Assembly (NCBI GenBank): GCA_019420045.1
Contig: JAHZHY010000026.1
Location: forward strand, 1 to 17,600
Direction: 5' to 3'
Source of the DNA: Clostridiales bacterium
Lineage (GTDB): Bacteria; Bacillota; Clostridia; Oscillospirales; Butyricicoccaceae
DNA: 17,600 nt
Positions 1 to 7,897 of the stretch are shown here, piece after piece; positions within the stretch are counted from its first letter, which is position 1; each line of letters opens with the position of its first letter. The notes under the pieces were generated by a model. The model was not told where the DNA came from. It did not search any database and saw only the letters and a list, made by a program, of their open reading frames with translations. Both the position numbers and the translations under genes were made by a program.

Positions 1-1
1 C

Positions 2-1438
2 ACCGACAACCAGGGAACTCTGGCCCAGAATGACAACCATTCCCTCACCGTGGGATGCAATGGCCCCATGCTGATGAAGGACGCCTATTACCTGGAAAAG
101 ATGGCCCATTTTGACCGGGAGCGCATTCCCGAGCGGGTGGTGCATGCCAATGGCACCGGGGCCTTCGGTTATTTCCAGACCACTTGCTCCATGGCCCGGT
201 ACACCAAGGCCGGTCTCTTCTCCCAGCCGGGCAAAGTGACGCCGGTATTTGTCCGGTTTTCCACCGTGGCGGGCCACAAAGGCAGCGCCGATACCCTGCG
301 GGACCCTCGTGGATTTGCTGTAAAATTTTATACCGAGGAAGGGAATCTGGATATCGTGGGTCTGAACTTCCCGGTGTTCTTCATCCGCGATGCCATGAAA
401 TTCCCCGATTTGCTCCATTCCCTCAAGCCTGCACCCGATACCGGTGTGAAAGACAACACCCGTTTCTGGGACTTTTACAGCCAGATGCCGGAATGCACCA
501 ATATGATCACATATCTGTATTCCGATGAGGGCACCATTCCCTCCTTCCGGAAGATGGATGGATTCGGCGTCAATACTTATGTGTGGGTCAACAGCCAGGG
601 AGAGCGGTTCTATGTGAAATACCATTTCCGCTCCCACCAGGGGAAAGAGACGGTGGACCGTCACGAAGCGGCCCGCCTGGCCGGGGTGGAGCCCGATGTG
701 GCCAAAAACGACCTGTACCGCACATTGGAAAGCGGACAGACGGCATCCTGGGATCTGGCGGTGCAGCTGATGCCCATTTGTCAGGCCTCCATGCAGGATT
801 TCGACCCTCTGGACGACACCAAACTGTGGCCGGAAGATCGTTTTCCCCTGCACAAAGTAGGGCAGTTGGTGCTCAACCGGAACTTTGAAAATGAGTTTGC
901 CCAGGTGGAGCAGTCGGCTTTCTGTCCGGCCAATCTGGTGCCCGGTATCGAGTTTTCCGATGATAAAATGCTTACCGGGCGGGTGTTTTCCTATGGGGAT
1001 GCCCAGCGCTACCGGGTGGGCCCCAACTACACCGAACTTGCCATCAACCGTCCCCGCACACAGGCCAACAATTACCAGCAGGACGGCATGATGCGCACCA
1101 CATTCCGGAAAGGGACAGTGAATTACTATCCCCACAGCGGTGCTTTGGGATGCGGGCCTCAGCAGAAAGCTTCCTGTCCGCCCTATACCGCCCAGTATTC
1201 CCGGGGAAATCAGATCCGTTCTCCCCTGTATCAAGCCGACGACTTCACCCAGGCCGGAGAGCGTTTCCGGGGCATGAGCCGGCTGGAACAGGAGCATCTG
1301 GTGGACAATATCGCCGTAGAGCTGGCACAGACCCCCACTGTGATTTCGGATCAGTGCCTGGAGTATTTCAGAAAGGCCTGTCCTCAGTGGGCCGATATGG
1401 TGAAAAAAGCCATGGACGGTTATCTGCAAAGACGCTGA
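2..1438 (+). CDS. Catalase, heme-dependent, 5'-truncated by window edge
   Basis: Monofunctional heme catalase, which splits hydrogen peroxide into water and oxygen in the cytoplasm. The reading frame is open to the first bases of the window, and the residues before the GTG at 50 (TDNQGTLAQNDNHSLTVG) match the usual catalase N-terminus. The true start therefore lies just outside, and the GTG at 50 is not the start. About 478 residues are present, close to the full length of small-subunit catalases. Family landmarks are visible: the distal-heme histidine in RIPERVVHANGTGAFG, the distal asparagine in VGLNFPVFFIRDAMKFPDL, and the proximal heme tyrosine in GRVFSYGDAQRYRVGPNY. It ends at a bidirectional terminator and is convergent with the YjiH gene. 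Its promoter is not in the window. The likely role is peroxide defence in an organism carrying oxygen-sensitive Fe-S and B12 enzymes; that role is inferred. The family call is certain. Confidence 0.96.
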   Translation, partial: TDNQGTLAQNDNHSLTVGCNGPMLMKDAYYLEKMAHFDRERIPERVVHANGTGAFGYFQTTCSMARYTKAGLFSQPGKVTPVFVRFSTVAGHKGSADTLRDPRGFAVKFYTEEGNLDIVGLNFPVFFIRDAMKFPDLLHSLKPAPDTGVKDNTRFWDFYSQMPECTNMITYLYSDEGTIPSFRKMDGFGVNTYVWVNSQGERFYVKYHFRSHQGKETVDRHEAARLAGVEPDVAKNDLYRTLESGQTASWDLAVQLMPICQASMQDFDPLDDTKLWPEDRFPLHKVGQLVLNRNFENEFAQVEQSAFCPANLVPGIEFSDDKMLTGRVFSYGDAQRYRVGPNYTELAINRPRTQANNYQQDGMMRTTFRKGTVNYYPHSGALGCGPQQKASCPPYTAQYSRGNQIRSPLYQADDFTQAGERFRGMSRLEQEHLVDNIAVELAQTPTVISDQCLEYFRKACPQWADMVKKAMDGYLQRR

Positions 1439-1445
1439 GCACAGC

Positions 1446-1476
1446 AAAAAACGGACGGCATTGCCGTCCGTTTTTT
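1446..1476. terminator. Bidirectional intrinsic terminator (catalase / yjiH)
   Basis: Perfect inverted repeat: six A, then CGGACGGC, an ATT loop, GCCGTCCG and six T. It has a GC-rich stem with A and T runs on both flanks, so it can stop transcription from either side. It lies in the 45-bp gap between the stop codons of the convergent catalase and YjiH-family genes. Confidence 0.93.
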
Positions 1477-1483
1477 CTTTTGA

Positions 1484-2932
1484 TCAGAAGAACAGATGCA
1501 TGGCCAGCGCCGCCAGAGGGATGGCGATGATGGTACGCTCGATGAAGCAGATGATCAGTTCATGGAGCTTTACGGGCAGCTTTGTGGCCAGCATCACGGT
1601 ACCGGTCTCCGAGAAGAAGATGATCTGCACCATGGAAACAATGCACAAGAAGCACCGGGCCGATTCCGAGAGGGTGGCTGCCTTTTCCGAGATCAGCAGC
1701 ACCGGCAGGAACATTTCGGCAATGCCTACCGGAATGGAGGGGGCGATGGCCGCCGCATCAGGCACCTGCAAAATTTGCAGCAGAGGCTGGAACACCAGGC
1801 CGATCCACTGGAAAAGCGGGGTATATTCCGCCAGAATCATGGCGGAAACGCCGATGGCCGCCAGCATGGTCAGCACCTGGGGGATGACCTGCAAACCTTC
1901 TTTCAGGCTGATGGCAATGTCCTTGGGCACCGGATTTGCAACGAAAGCCCGCTTGACGGCTCGGCTTCCGCCGCGGCGAAGGATATCCTTGTCGAAATGG
2001 GCGTCGGCTTTCCGATCTTCCTCGGTTTGCGGAGTTTCATCATAATACACATCGGGTTTCCGGCTGATGGGAGGGATGCGCACCACAATGGCCGAGATGA
2101 TGAAAGCGGTGATAAAGCTAATCAGGTAGATGGCGGTGAAATGCTGGGCCACACCCGCTGTGCTGATGACCAGATAGGCAAAGCCGATGCTCACAGCACT
2201 GAAGCAGGTGGCCACCGCCACAGCTTCCCGCTTGGTGTAGACCTTTTGCCGGTAAAGACGGCTGGTGATGATAACCGCCAGGGAAGAAGAGCTGACAAAG
2301 GAGGCGGTGGCATCCAGAGCGGCCTTGCCGGGAATCTTGAACAGGGGACGCATCAGCGGCTCCAGCAAAGCGCCGATAAACTCAATAGCGCCATAGTTCA
2401 GAAGGAAAGGCATAAAGAGAGCGCCCACCAGGATGATGAACAGCACACCCAGCACAATGGGAGGGAAAACGCTTCCGCCGGTGGCAGAACCTACGATGAT
2501 TTCCGGACCCACAAAGGAGGTGGTGGTGTGCAGGGTGTAGATCACGGTGTACACTGTGCCCAGACCAAAGAGGAAGGTTTGGGCGATGCCTTCTTTCCGG
2601 TAGTGTTCATAGAGCTTTTTACTCTTTTTGCCTTTGTCGATGTAACGGGAATACACATGGAGCAGGAAGTTTCCGCCGATGATAATGGTCAGGATCCAGT
2701 AGCCTGCATTGCCCAGCAGATCCACAAAGAAATTGTAGATCCATCCGAAAACGATCTGGGATTCACCGCCGATGGTCAGATTGGTGAAAAAGACGAAAAT
2801 AGCCACAGCGGTGCACAGGATGAATCGGATAAAGCCTTTGGTGAACTGGGATTTGTTTAAAGTGATCTGATCCAGCTCTTGGGACGAGAGGTCAGGACTC
2901 AGCTTGATGGTTTCGGGAGCTGTTTTTGCCAT
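1484..2932 (-). CDS. YjiH-family membrane protein with nucleoside-recognition (Gate) domain, probable transporter
   Basis: Integral membrane protein of 482 residues resembling the YjiH family, which carries the nucleoside-recognition/Gate fold. Hydrophobic stretches lie roughly at residues 33-51, 76-95, 156-178, 237-257, 265-285, 347-368, 400-415, 424-440 and 458-480. A charged cytoplasmic-type loop (about 287-340) separates the two halves, and a serine-rich segment, SFVSSSSLAVIITSRLY (about 211-227), sits in the first Gate half. The ATG at 2932 is preceded by AAGGAGG (2941-2947), so the start is secure. It follows the agmatinase-family gene by 42 bp on the same strand and is probably cotranscribed with it. 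That pairing suggests transport of a guanidino compound, polyamine or amino acid. The substrate is inference; proteins of this family are poorly characterised. Confidence 0.85.
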   Translation of the reverse strand: MAKTAPETIKLSPDLSSQELDQITLNKSQFTKGFIRFILCTAVAIFVFFTNLTIGGESQIVFGWIYNFFVDLLGNAGYWILTIIIGGNFLLHVYSRYIDKGKKSKKLYEHYRKEGIAQTFLFGLGTVYTVIYTLHTTTSFVGPEIIVGSATGGSVFPPIVLGVLFIILVGALFMPFLLNYGAIEFIGALLEPLMRPLFKIPGKAALDATASFVSSSSLAVIITSRLYRQKVYTKREAVAVATCFSAVSIGFAYLVISTAGVAQHFTAIYLISFITAFIISAIVVRIPPISRKPDVYYDETPQTEEDRKADAHFDKDILRRGGSRAVKRAFVANPVPKDIAISLKEGLQVIPQVLTMLAAIGVSAMILAEYTPLFQWIGLVFQPLLQILQVPDAAAIAPSIPVGIAEMFLPVLLISEKAATLSESARCFLCIVSMVQIIFFSETGTVMLATKLPVKLHELIICFIERTIIAIPLAALAMHLFF

Positions 2933-2974
2933 AGAAGAGACCTCCTTGTGGGATGATTGGGTCCGTCCGAAGGA

Positions 2975-3919
2975 CTATTTTTTCTTTGCGGCCAGAATGG
3001 ACAGGAATTCAAAGACAATATTGGCTGCCATGTAGGAAGTGATCTCTCCATGGTCATAGGCCGGGAGCACTTCCACCACATCAAAGCCGATGTAGTTCAG
3101 ATCCTTCAGCTTGCGGAGCATATCCAGGGTTTCGAAAGAAGTAAAGCCGCCCACTTCAGGAGTGCCGGTGCCGGGGGCATAGGCAGGGTCCACAAAGTCG
3201 ATGTCAAAGGTGAGGAAGCAAGGCTTGTCGCCCACCCGCTCCAAAGCGGTGCGGATCAGCTCATCGGTGCCCATTTCCCGCACTTTGTGAGCGGGGATCA
3301 GCAGCATTCCCAGTTCGGCAGCCATTTTGTGCTCGTTGGGATCGTACAAAGAGCCGCGCATACCGATCTGGATGGAATGAGAGGGATCGATGAGGCCTTC
3401 TTCAATGGCCCGGCGGAAGGGAGTGCCGTGGTTGTATTTTTCTCCAAAGACCTCGTCACACAGGTCGGAATGGGAGTCAAAGTGAACCAGAGCCACCGGG
3501 CCGTGCTTTTTGGCTACCGCACGCAGCTCAGCCAGGGTGATGGAGTGGTCGCCGCCCAGAACGATGGGAATGGCGTTTTCTTGCAAAATGCCGGCGACGC
3601 CTTCCTCAATGGCCTTATAGGAAGGATGGATATAGCCAGGGGTGATATTGAAATCACCGATATCGCCGCCCTTGAGGGATTCCATGATGTTTACTTGCAA
3701 AATCACATTGTTGGGCTTCATCATGGCGGAAATGGCCCGGATGGCCTGAGGGCCGAAGCGGGAACCGGAACGGAAAGAGCTGGCGGTGTCAAAGGGAGCA
3801 CCGGCGATGACGAAATCCAAACCTTGGGCGGAATCCACTTTGCTCATGCGCATGAAGGTTCCGGTGTTGCAGAAGCGGGGAGAAGAAAGAGCGCTGGCGG
3901 GTTGTTTCACAGTAGACAT
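2975..3919 (-). CDS. speB: Ureohydrolase of the agmatinase family (agmatinase-like)
   Basis: Dinuclear-manganese ureohydrolase, expected to cleave a guanidino compound to urea plus an amine (agmatine to putrescine in classical SpeB). At 314 residues it has the usual family size. Metal ligands are visible as GGDH (H125), HFDSHSD (D148, H150, D152) and FDID (D239, D241), followed by the family signature DPAYAPGTGTPEVGG. The second motif reads DSHSD where well-studied agmatinases have DAHTD, so the exact substrate (agmatine, guanidinobutyrate or another guanidino compound) is uncertain. An upstream in-frame ATG at 3967 is possible. However, AGGAGG at 3927-3932 lies one base from the ATG at 3925 and seven from the ATG at 3919, which favours 3919. 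It is first in an operon with the YjiH-family transporter and divergent from a LysR regulator. The gene symbol reflects family, not proven function. Confidence 0.88.
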   Translation of the reverse strand: MSTVKQPASALSSPRFCNTGTFMRMSKVDSAQGLDFVIAGAPFDTASSFRSGSRFGPQAIRAISAMMKPNNVILQVNIMESLKGGDIGDFNITPGYIHPSYKAIEEGVAGILQENAIPIVLGGDHSITLAELRAVAKKHGPVALVHFDSHSDLCDEVFGEKYNHGTPFRRAIEEGLIDPSHSIQIGMRGSLYDPNEHKMAAELGMLLIPAHKVREMGTDELIRTALERVGDKPCFLTFDIDFVDPAYAPGTGTPEVGGFTSFETLDMLRKLKDLNYIGFDVVEVLPAYDHGEITSYMAANIVFEFLSILAAKKK

Positions 3920-4123
3920 ATCCATACCTCCTGAAAGTGCAGTATCAATAAATCTTTTATGCAGCATCGACGCTTTCTATGGGTAGATTGTAGCACGGTG
4001 AAAACACCGTGGTTATAGGAAAAGACGATAACATATCGGAAATATAGAGGAAACAACCAAAAAAAGTCCAAAAAATAGCGAAAAGTTGTGATATAATATA
4101 ACGCAAGCAGAGGAGGTGAGAAC
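3920..4123. promoter_or_regulatory. Divergent regulatory region, ureohydrolase operon / lysR
   Basis: A 204-bp non-coding region. On the plus strand a TATAAT (4092-4097) lies about 27 bp before the lysR start, with no good -35 box. On the minus strand TACAAT (plus-strand 3987-3992) is a candidate -10 for the ureohydrolase operon, again with a poor -35, as expected for activator-dependent promoters. Two palindromes lie between them: CACGGTG-AAAA-CACCGTG (3994-4011), abutting the minus -10, and CGATA-ACA-TATCG (4026-4038), centred near -52 of the proposed minus start. One of them may be the LysR binding site. Promoter assignments are from consensus matching by eye. Confidence 0.55.
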
Positions 4124-5032
4124 ATGAACATCAAGCATCTCAGCTATGTGGTGGAGATCTGCCGCTGTGGGTCCATCAACAAAGCAGCCCAGAATTTGTA
4201 CATCTCCCAGTCCAGTCTCAGCAGCTCGGTGAAGAGCCTGGAGGAAGAGCTGCATTATCAGCTGTTCCGGCGAAAAAATTCCGGCATTGAGCTGACAGAA
4301 GAGGGAAAGTTGTTTTTGGAATCGGCCAAAAAGATTTTGGCGGAGGCTGAGAAGATCTACCGGGTGCCTGAACAGTTTTCCAGTCAGCGGAATCTGTCGG
4401 TGTGCTGTACCTATTCCACATTGCTGATGCAAAGCTTCATCCTCTTCAAAAAATCCCATCCGGCCCCAGGGGTTCAGGATGCTTTCAAGGAGACCGGTCT
4501 GATCCAGACCATCCGGGATGCCATTGCGCAGCGATATCGGCTGTGTATCTTTTATTGCTTCCAAAGCAGGCGGGAGTATCACGCCCGCTATGCCGCCCGA
4601 TACAATATGGTGGTAGAGCCTTTGTGTGAAGGCATTCCGGCGGTGGCGCTGCTCTCCCGGCAGAATCCTCTTTCCTCCCGGCGGGACATCCGGCTGGAAG
4701 ACCTGCCCACCCGCAGGCTTGTCACCTATGAGAACTTCGAATATGAAGATTGGTTGGGGATGCTGGGCATTCCGCCCAGCGCCAATGTGCTTTATATCTT
4801 TGACCGGGGAGGTCTGCTGGATGCGGTGCGCAAGGACAATTATATGGCGGTGGTCATGTATGATCCCCAGCTTCGCAGGGAAACTTCTGATTGCGTCACC
4901 CTGCCTATCACCGGATTTTCCGATACCCTGGATGTGTGTCTCATGCGCTCCAAGTCCTATACCCTCAACGCCAGAGAGAAAAAATTTGTCCAATTCTGCA
5001 AAAAGCGGTTTCAGACTGCCCATGAGATTTGA
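4124..5032 (+). CDS. LysR-family transcriptional regulator
   Basis: DNA-binding regulator of 302 residues, the normal size for the LysR family. The N-terminal winged helix-turn-helix is clear (about residues 1-60: GSINKAAQNLYISQSSLSSSVKSLEEEL, then LFRR and LTEEGKLF). It is followed by a linker helix and a divergent periplasmic-binding-protein-like effector domain (about 90-300). The ATG at 4124 follows AGGAGGTGAGAAC, with good spacing. It is transcribed away from the ureohydrolase/yjiH pair, the classic arrangement for a LysR protein controlling its divergent neighbour. The effector is unknown; by context it could be a guanidino compound, polyamine or amino acid. It ends at a strong bidirectional terminator. 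Confidence 0.92.
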   Translation: MNIKHLSYVVEICRCGSINKAAQNLYISQSSLSSSVKSLEEELHYQLFRRKNSGIELTEEGKLFLESAKKILAEAEKIYRVPEQFSSQRNLSVCCTYSTLLMQSFILFKKSHPAPGVQDAFKETGLIQTIRDAIAQRYRLCIFYCFQSRREYHARYAARYNMVVEPLCEGIPAVALLSRQNPLSSRRDIRLEDLPTRRLVTYENFEYEDWLGMLGIPPSANVLYIFDRGGLLDAVRKDNYMAVVMYDPQLRRETSDCVTLPITGFSDTLDVCLMRSKSYTLNAREKKFVQFCKKRFQTAHEI

Positions 5033-5051
5033 TTTTTTAAATGAATACGCA

Positions 5052-5089
5052 AAAAGCCCCGCAGAACCATTCGGTTCTGCGGGGCTTTT
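5052..5089. terminator. Bidirectional intrinsic terminator (lysR / mal)
   Basis: A 17-bp perfect stem (AAAAGCCCCGCAGAACC, 5052-5068) with an ATTC loop and its complement (5073-5089), ending in TTTT. The A/T flanks make it work in both directions. It lies between the convergent lysR gene and the last gene of the glutamate mutase operon. Confidence 0.94.
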
Positions 5090-5108
5090 ATAAAAGGAAG
5101 GATCTTAC

Positions 5109-6359
5109 TTATTTCTTCATAGCCTCTTCATAGGCCAGAACGCGCTGCATCTCGTTGTAAACGATCATGTAGCCTTCGTCCACGCCCATGCCGGGCTTCG
5201 CCAGGATCTGGTCAGGCTGGGTAGCCATGGCCACCTGGACGCACACCTGAGCGCTCCGGTCGGTCTCGTTGCAGGTACCGCCCTGATAAGCGCCGATGCC
5301 CTTCTTCTTGCAGTAGAGCACAGCTTCGGCGATGTCGTTCATGCCGCCCAGGTCGGGGGTCTTGATCTGGATCATATGGCCGGCCTTGTTGTCGGCGAAG
5401 TAGATGATGTCCTCCAGAGTGTTGCACCACTCGTCGGCCACGATCTCCACGGGGATGTTCTTCTTGTCGCAGATAGCGGTGAGATCCCGCAGAGCTTCCA
5501 TCTGCTTTGTGCGGTCGCCCACATCCACGGGGCCTTCGATGCGCAGGTGGAAGGGAGCGGCAGCATCGCACAGGGTCTTCATGTAATCGGCGATCTTCTC
5601 CAGATCGTTGTTGAAGGCGATGCCCATGGTGCCGTACACATCGATGTGCAGCACAGGCTGATAGCTCTCGTCCTTGCGCAGGGCGATGATGCGGTCATGG
5701 AGCCACTTCACATACTCCAGCAGCTTCTCACCGTTCTTGCCCAGCTTGGTCTCCACATGGTTGATCAGAGCGTGGGGCAGAACCTGGGCACCCTTCAGGA
5801 TCATCTTGTCGGCGTTCTCATAGCGGTTGTCGCCGGACTGGGTGAAGATGGGCAGCTCCTTGTCGGAGACCTTGCAGCCATATTCCTCAGCGATGACTTC
5901 GGCCATGATGGTGTGCTTGGACTTGGCCACAGCATCCAGGATAGCCTGGGTGACGCCATAGCGGATGGCGGTGTGGATGCGCTTGCCGGTTTTGGGATCG
6001 GTCATGCTGTTGATTTCGCCGGCCAGCTCCTTGAAGCTGGTGAGCTCGCGGCCGATCAGGTGGGGAGCCACCACTTCCTGGATGTAGGGGATGAAGTCCT
6101 CAGCCAGGAACAGGGGATCGCGTCCGCCAGCGCCGGAATACTGCACAGCAGCGCAGTCGCCCAGGGCGATCTGGCCGTCGGAGAGAACCAGCTGCACGCT
6201 GATGGCTTCGCCAGCCATACGGATGGAGGTGAAGCCGGGGGTCATGGGCTCGCCGATATAGGCGGCGCCGTCGTTCTTTGCGCCGGCTTTGATGGCCTTC
6301 TGGTCGTCAAAATAGAAGCCGGTGCGGCCTTTGGAACAGATTACTTTTTCGATTTTCAT
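5109..6359 (-). CDS. mal: Methylaspartate ammonia-lyase (3-methylaspartase)
   Basis: Enolase-superfamily lyase that removes ammonia from (2S,3S)-3-methylaspartate to give mesaconate, the second step of the methylaspartate route of glutamate fermentation. It has 416 residues; the clostridial enzyme has about 413. Residues known from the Clostridium tetanomorphum enzyme align with a constant offset of two: Mg ligands D240, E275 and D309 (in HIDVYG, RIEGP, VADEW), the catalytic lysine K333 (QIKTPDLGG), H196 (LPHAL), Q174, T362 and C363. An active enzyme is therefore expected. AAAGGA lies upstream of the ATG at 6359. It is the last gene of the glm operon, 65 bp after glmE, and is followed by the bidirectional terminator. 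Confidence 0.97.
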   Translation of the reverse strand: MKIEKVICSKGRTGFYFDDQKAIKAGAKNDGAAYIGEPMTPGFTSIRMAGEAISVQLVLSDGQIALGDCAAVQYSGAGGRDPLFLAEDFIPYIQEVVAPHLIGRELTSFKELAGEINSMTDPKTGKRIHTAIRYGVTQAILDAVAKSKHTIMAEVIAEEYGCKVSDKELPIFTQSGDNRYENADKMILKGAQVLPHALINHVETKLGKNGEKLLEYVKWLHDRIIALRKDESYQPVLHIDVYGTMGIAFNNDLEKIADYMKTLCDAAAPFHLRIEGPVDVGDRTKQMEALRDLTAICDKKNIPVEIVADEWCNTLEDIIYFADNKAGHMIQIKTPDLGGMNDIAEAVLYCKKKGIGAYQGGTCNETDRSAQVCVQVAMATQPDQILAKPGMGVDEGYMIVYNEMQRVLAYEEAMKK

Positions 6360-6424
6360 GGGAATCCCATCCTTTCGAAACGGTTGAGTGTTATATGTTC
6401 ACAAAATAGAGCGGACAAACAGAG

Positions 6425-7882
6425 TTATTTGTTCTTGGGACGGCCAACCAGCTTGCCTTCGGAGATGGCGTACACATCGTCGATGACCATCTGGAAGTTG
6501 GCGGGACGCTTCTCGAACTTGGCGCGCTCTTCCAGCTTGGCGATATGGGTGCCCTTGATGTCGTCGTCGAAGGGCAGGTTGCCGAAGCTGAGGAAGCGGA
6601 CGGCGCCTTCGTTGTCGCGGGCGGGCAGAGCGGCGCCGCGGTTATATTTGCTGGGGGAGAAGGGCACATCGATGACACCGGCGGCGAAAGCGGCCACGGT
6701 GGACTTTTCAAAGTCGTTGCCGCCCAGCTCCAGGGTCTTGTTCAGGATGGCCCGGGTCTCGTTCATGATCATGTGCTTTTCAGCCATGGCCCGAGGACCG
6801 TTCTTCATGGTCTGGCAGGAGAGCATGTTAGCCAGCTGCTTTGTGGCACGCAGACCGGCGGCGTTGGCTTCCTTGGTGGGGATGCCGAAAGCCTCGTGAG
6901 GAGACTTGACGATCACCTTGGTAGCGCCGGCCAGAACAGCGGTAGCAGCGCCCCAGGAGATAACGGCGAAGGCCTGAGCCTCGTCCTGAGGGAAGCCGCC
7001 CATCCACTGATGGAACACAGTAGAGATGCTCACATCGGTGAAGCCGAAGCGGTCCAGATATTCGCGGGTCACTTCTTCCAGAGCGTAGATAGCGCCGATA
7101 TCCTGGTACAGGTTGCCGCACTGGCCATAGCCCACGGAGATGTGCTTGACGCCCTGCTCAGCAGCCAGCAGCGCTTCCAGAACGGCTACGGCATGGGAGA
7201 TGCAGGGGGGCACCAGAGTGCCGGTGAGGGGGCCATAAGGCTCACGGTCGATCTGCACGCCGGCTTCTTCATACAGGCCGGTGAGGCGGTCGGTGTACTT
7301 CCAGTAGCGGATGGTCTCCTCCAGAGTGCGGTCCTTGGCATAAGGCACATTGTAGGAGATGCCGCCGCCTTCGTAGGAGGTAAAGCCGCCGGCATAGGCG
7401 ATCTCGGTGAGCAGACGGGCGTCAGGAGTGCCGTGGCGGATCTGCATGGGCACGCCCACAGACTCGGTGACCTTGCGGCAGTTCATCACGCCGTGGTTGA
7501 CAGCCGGGAAGCCGTTGAGCATGGCCTTGCCATGGGCAATGGATTCCTCGATGCCCTTCTGGCAGTCGTTATACAGGTTGTGACGGGTGTAGCTGTCGAT
7601 GGTGGTGGGCAGCAGGTCGGCATGGCCTTCCTTCTCCAAAAACTGCATCAGCTCGATGTGCTTGTCGATCAGAGGCACACCGGCACGGGGCTGGATCAGG
7701 GTCACTTTGTCCTTGCGGGCCTGCTCCAGCTTCTTGGAAAAGACTTTGGAATCGGGCAGAGACTTGTGGTAGTCCACCGCTTCCTGGAAGTTGACATCCT
7801 TGCCGGTGGGCCAGGAAGCCAGAACTTCTTTCTGCTGGCGGCGGAATTCGTCCATTGACATCTTGTTCAATGTATCGCTCAT
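6425..7882 (-). CDS. glmE: Methylaspartate (glutamate) mutase, E (epsilon) subunit
   Basis: Catalytic TIM-barrel subunit of adenosylcobalamin-dependent glutamate mutase, which rearranges L-glutamate to (2S,3S)-3-methylaspartate. It has 485 residues (clostridial homologues about 483). Starting at the ATG at 7882, the substrate-binding residues known from the Clostridium cochlearium enzyme fall at exactly the same numbers: R66 (QPRAG), R100 (SYTRH), R149 (QIRHG), E171 (SYEGGG), Y177 and Y181 (ISYNVPY). This supports both the start and activity. It lies 15 bp after glmL and before mal, in the clostridial order S-L-E-mal. It must pair with GlmS, which carries the B12 cofactor. Confidence 0.97.
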   Translation of the reverse strand: MSDTLNKMSMDEFRRQQKEVLASWPTGKDVNFQEAVDYHKSLPDSKVFSKKLEQARKDKVTLIQPRAGVPLIDKHIELMQFLEKEGHADLLPTTIDSYTRHNLYNDCQKGIEESIAHGKAMLNGFPAVNHGVMNCRKVTESVGVPMQIRHGTPDARLLTEIAYAGGFTSYEGGGISYNVPYAKDRTLEETIRYWKYTDRLTGLYEEAGVQIDREPYGPLTGTLVPPCISHAVAVLEALLAAEQGVKHISVGYGQCGNLYQDIGAIYALEEVTREYLDRFGFTDVSISTVFHQWMGGFPQDEAQAFAVISWGAATAVLAGATKVIVKSPHEAFGIPTKEANAAGLRATKQLANMLSCQTMKNGPRAMAEKHMIMNETRAILNKTLELGGNDFEKSTVAAFAAGVIDVPFSPSKYNRGAALPARDNEGAVRFLSFGNLPFDDDIKGTHIAKLEERAKFEKRPANFQMVIDDVYAISEGKLVGRPKNK

Positions 7883-7897
7883 CTTCTCATCCTCGCT

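Noticed and set aside
50..52. GTG as the start of the catalase gene
   Set aside because: The frame is open upstream to the window edge and encodes the conserved catalase N-terminus, so the gene is simply truncated.
5376..6899. Long open frames antisense to mal, glmE, glmL, iorA and yjiH (for example 507 codons at 5376-6899)
   Set aside because: They are shadows of GC-rich genes on the other strand. Their translations show no domain, they cross gene boundaries, and the opposite-strand proteins carry intact catalytic motifs.
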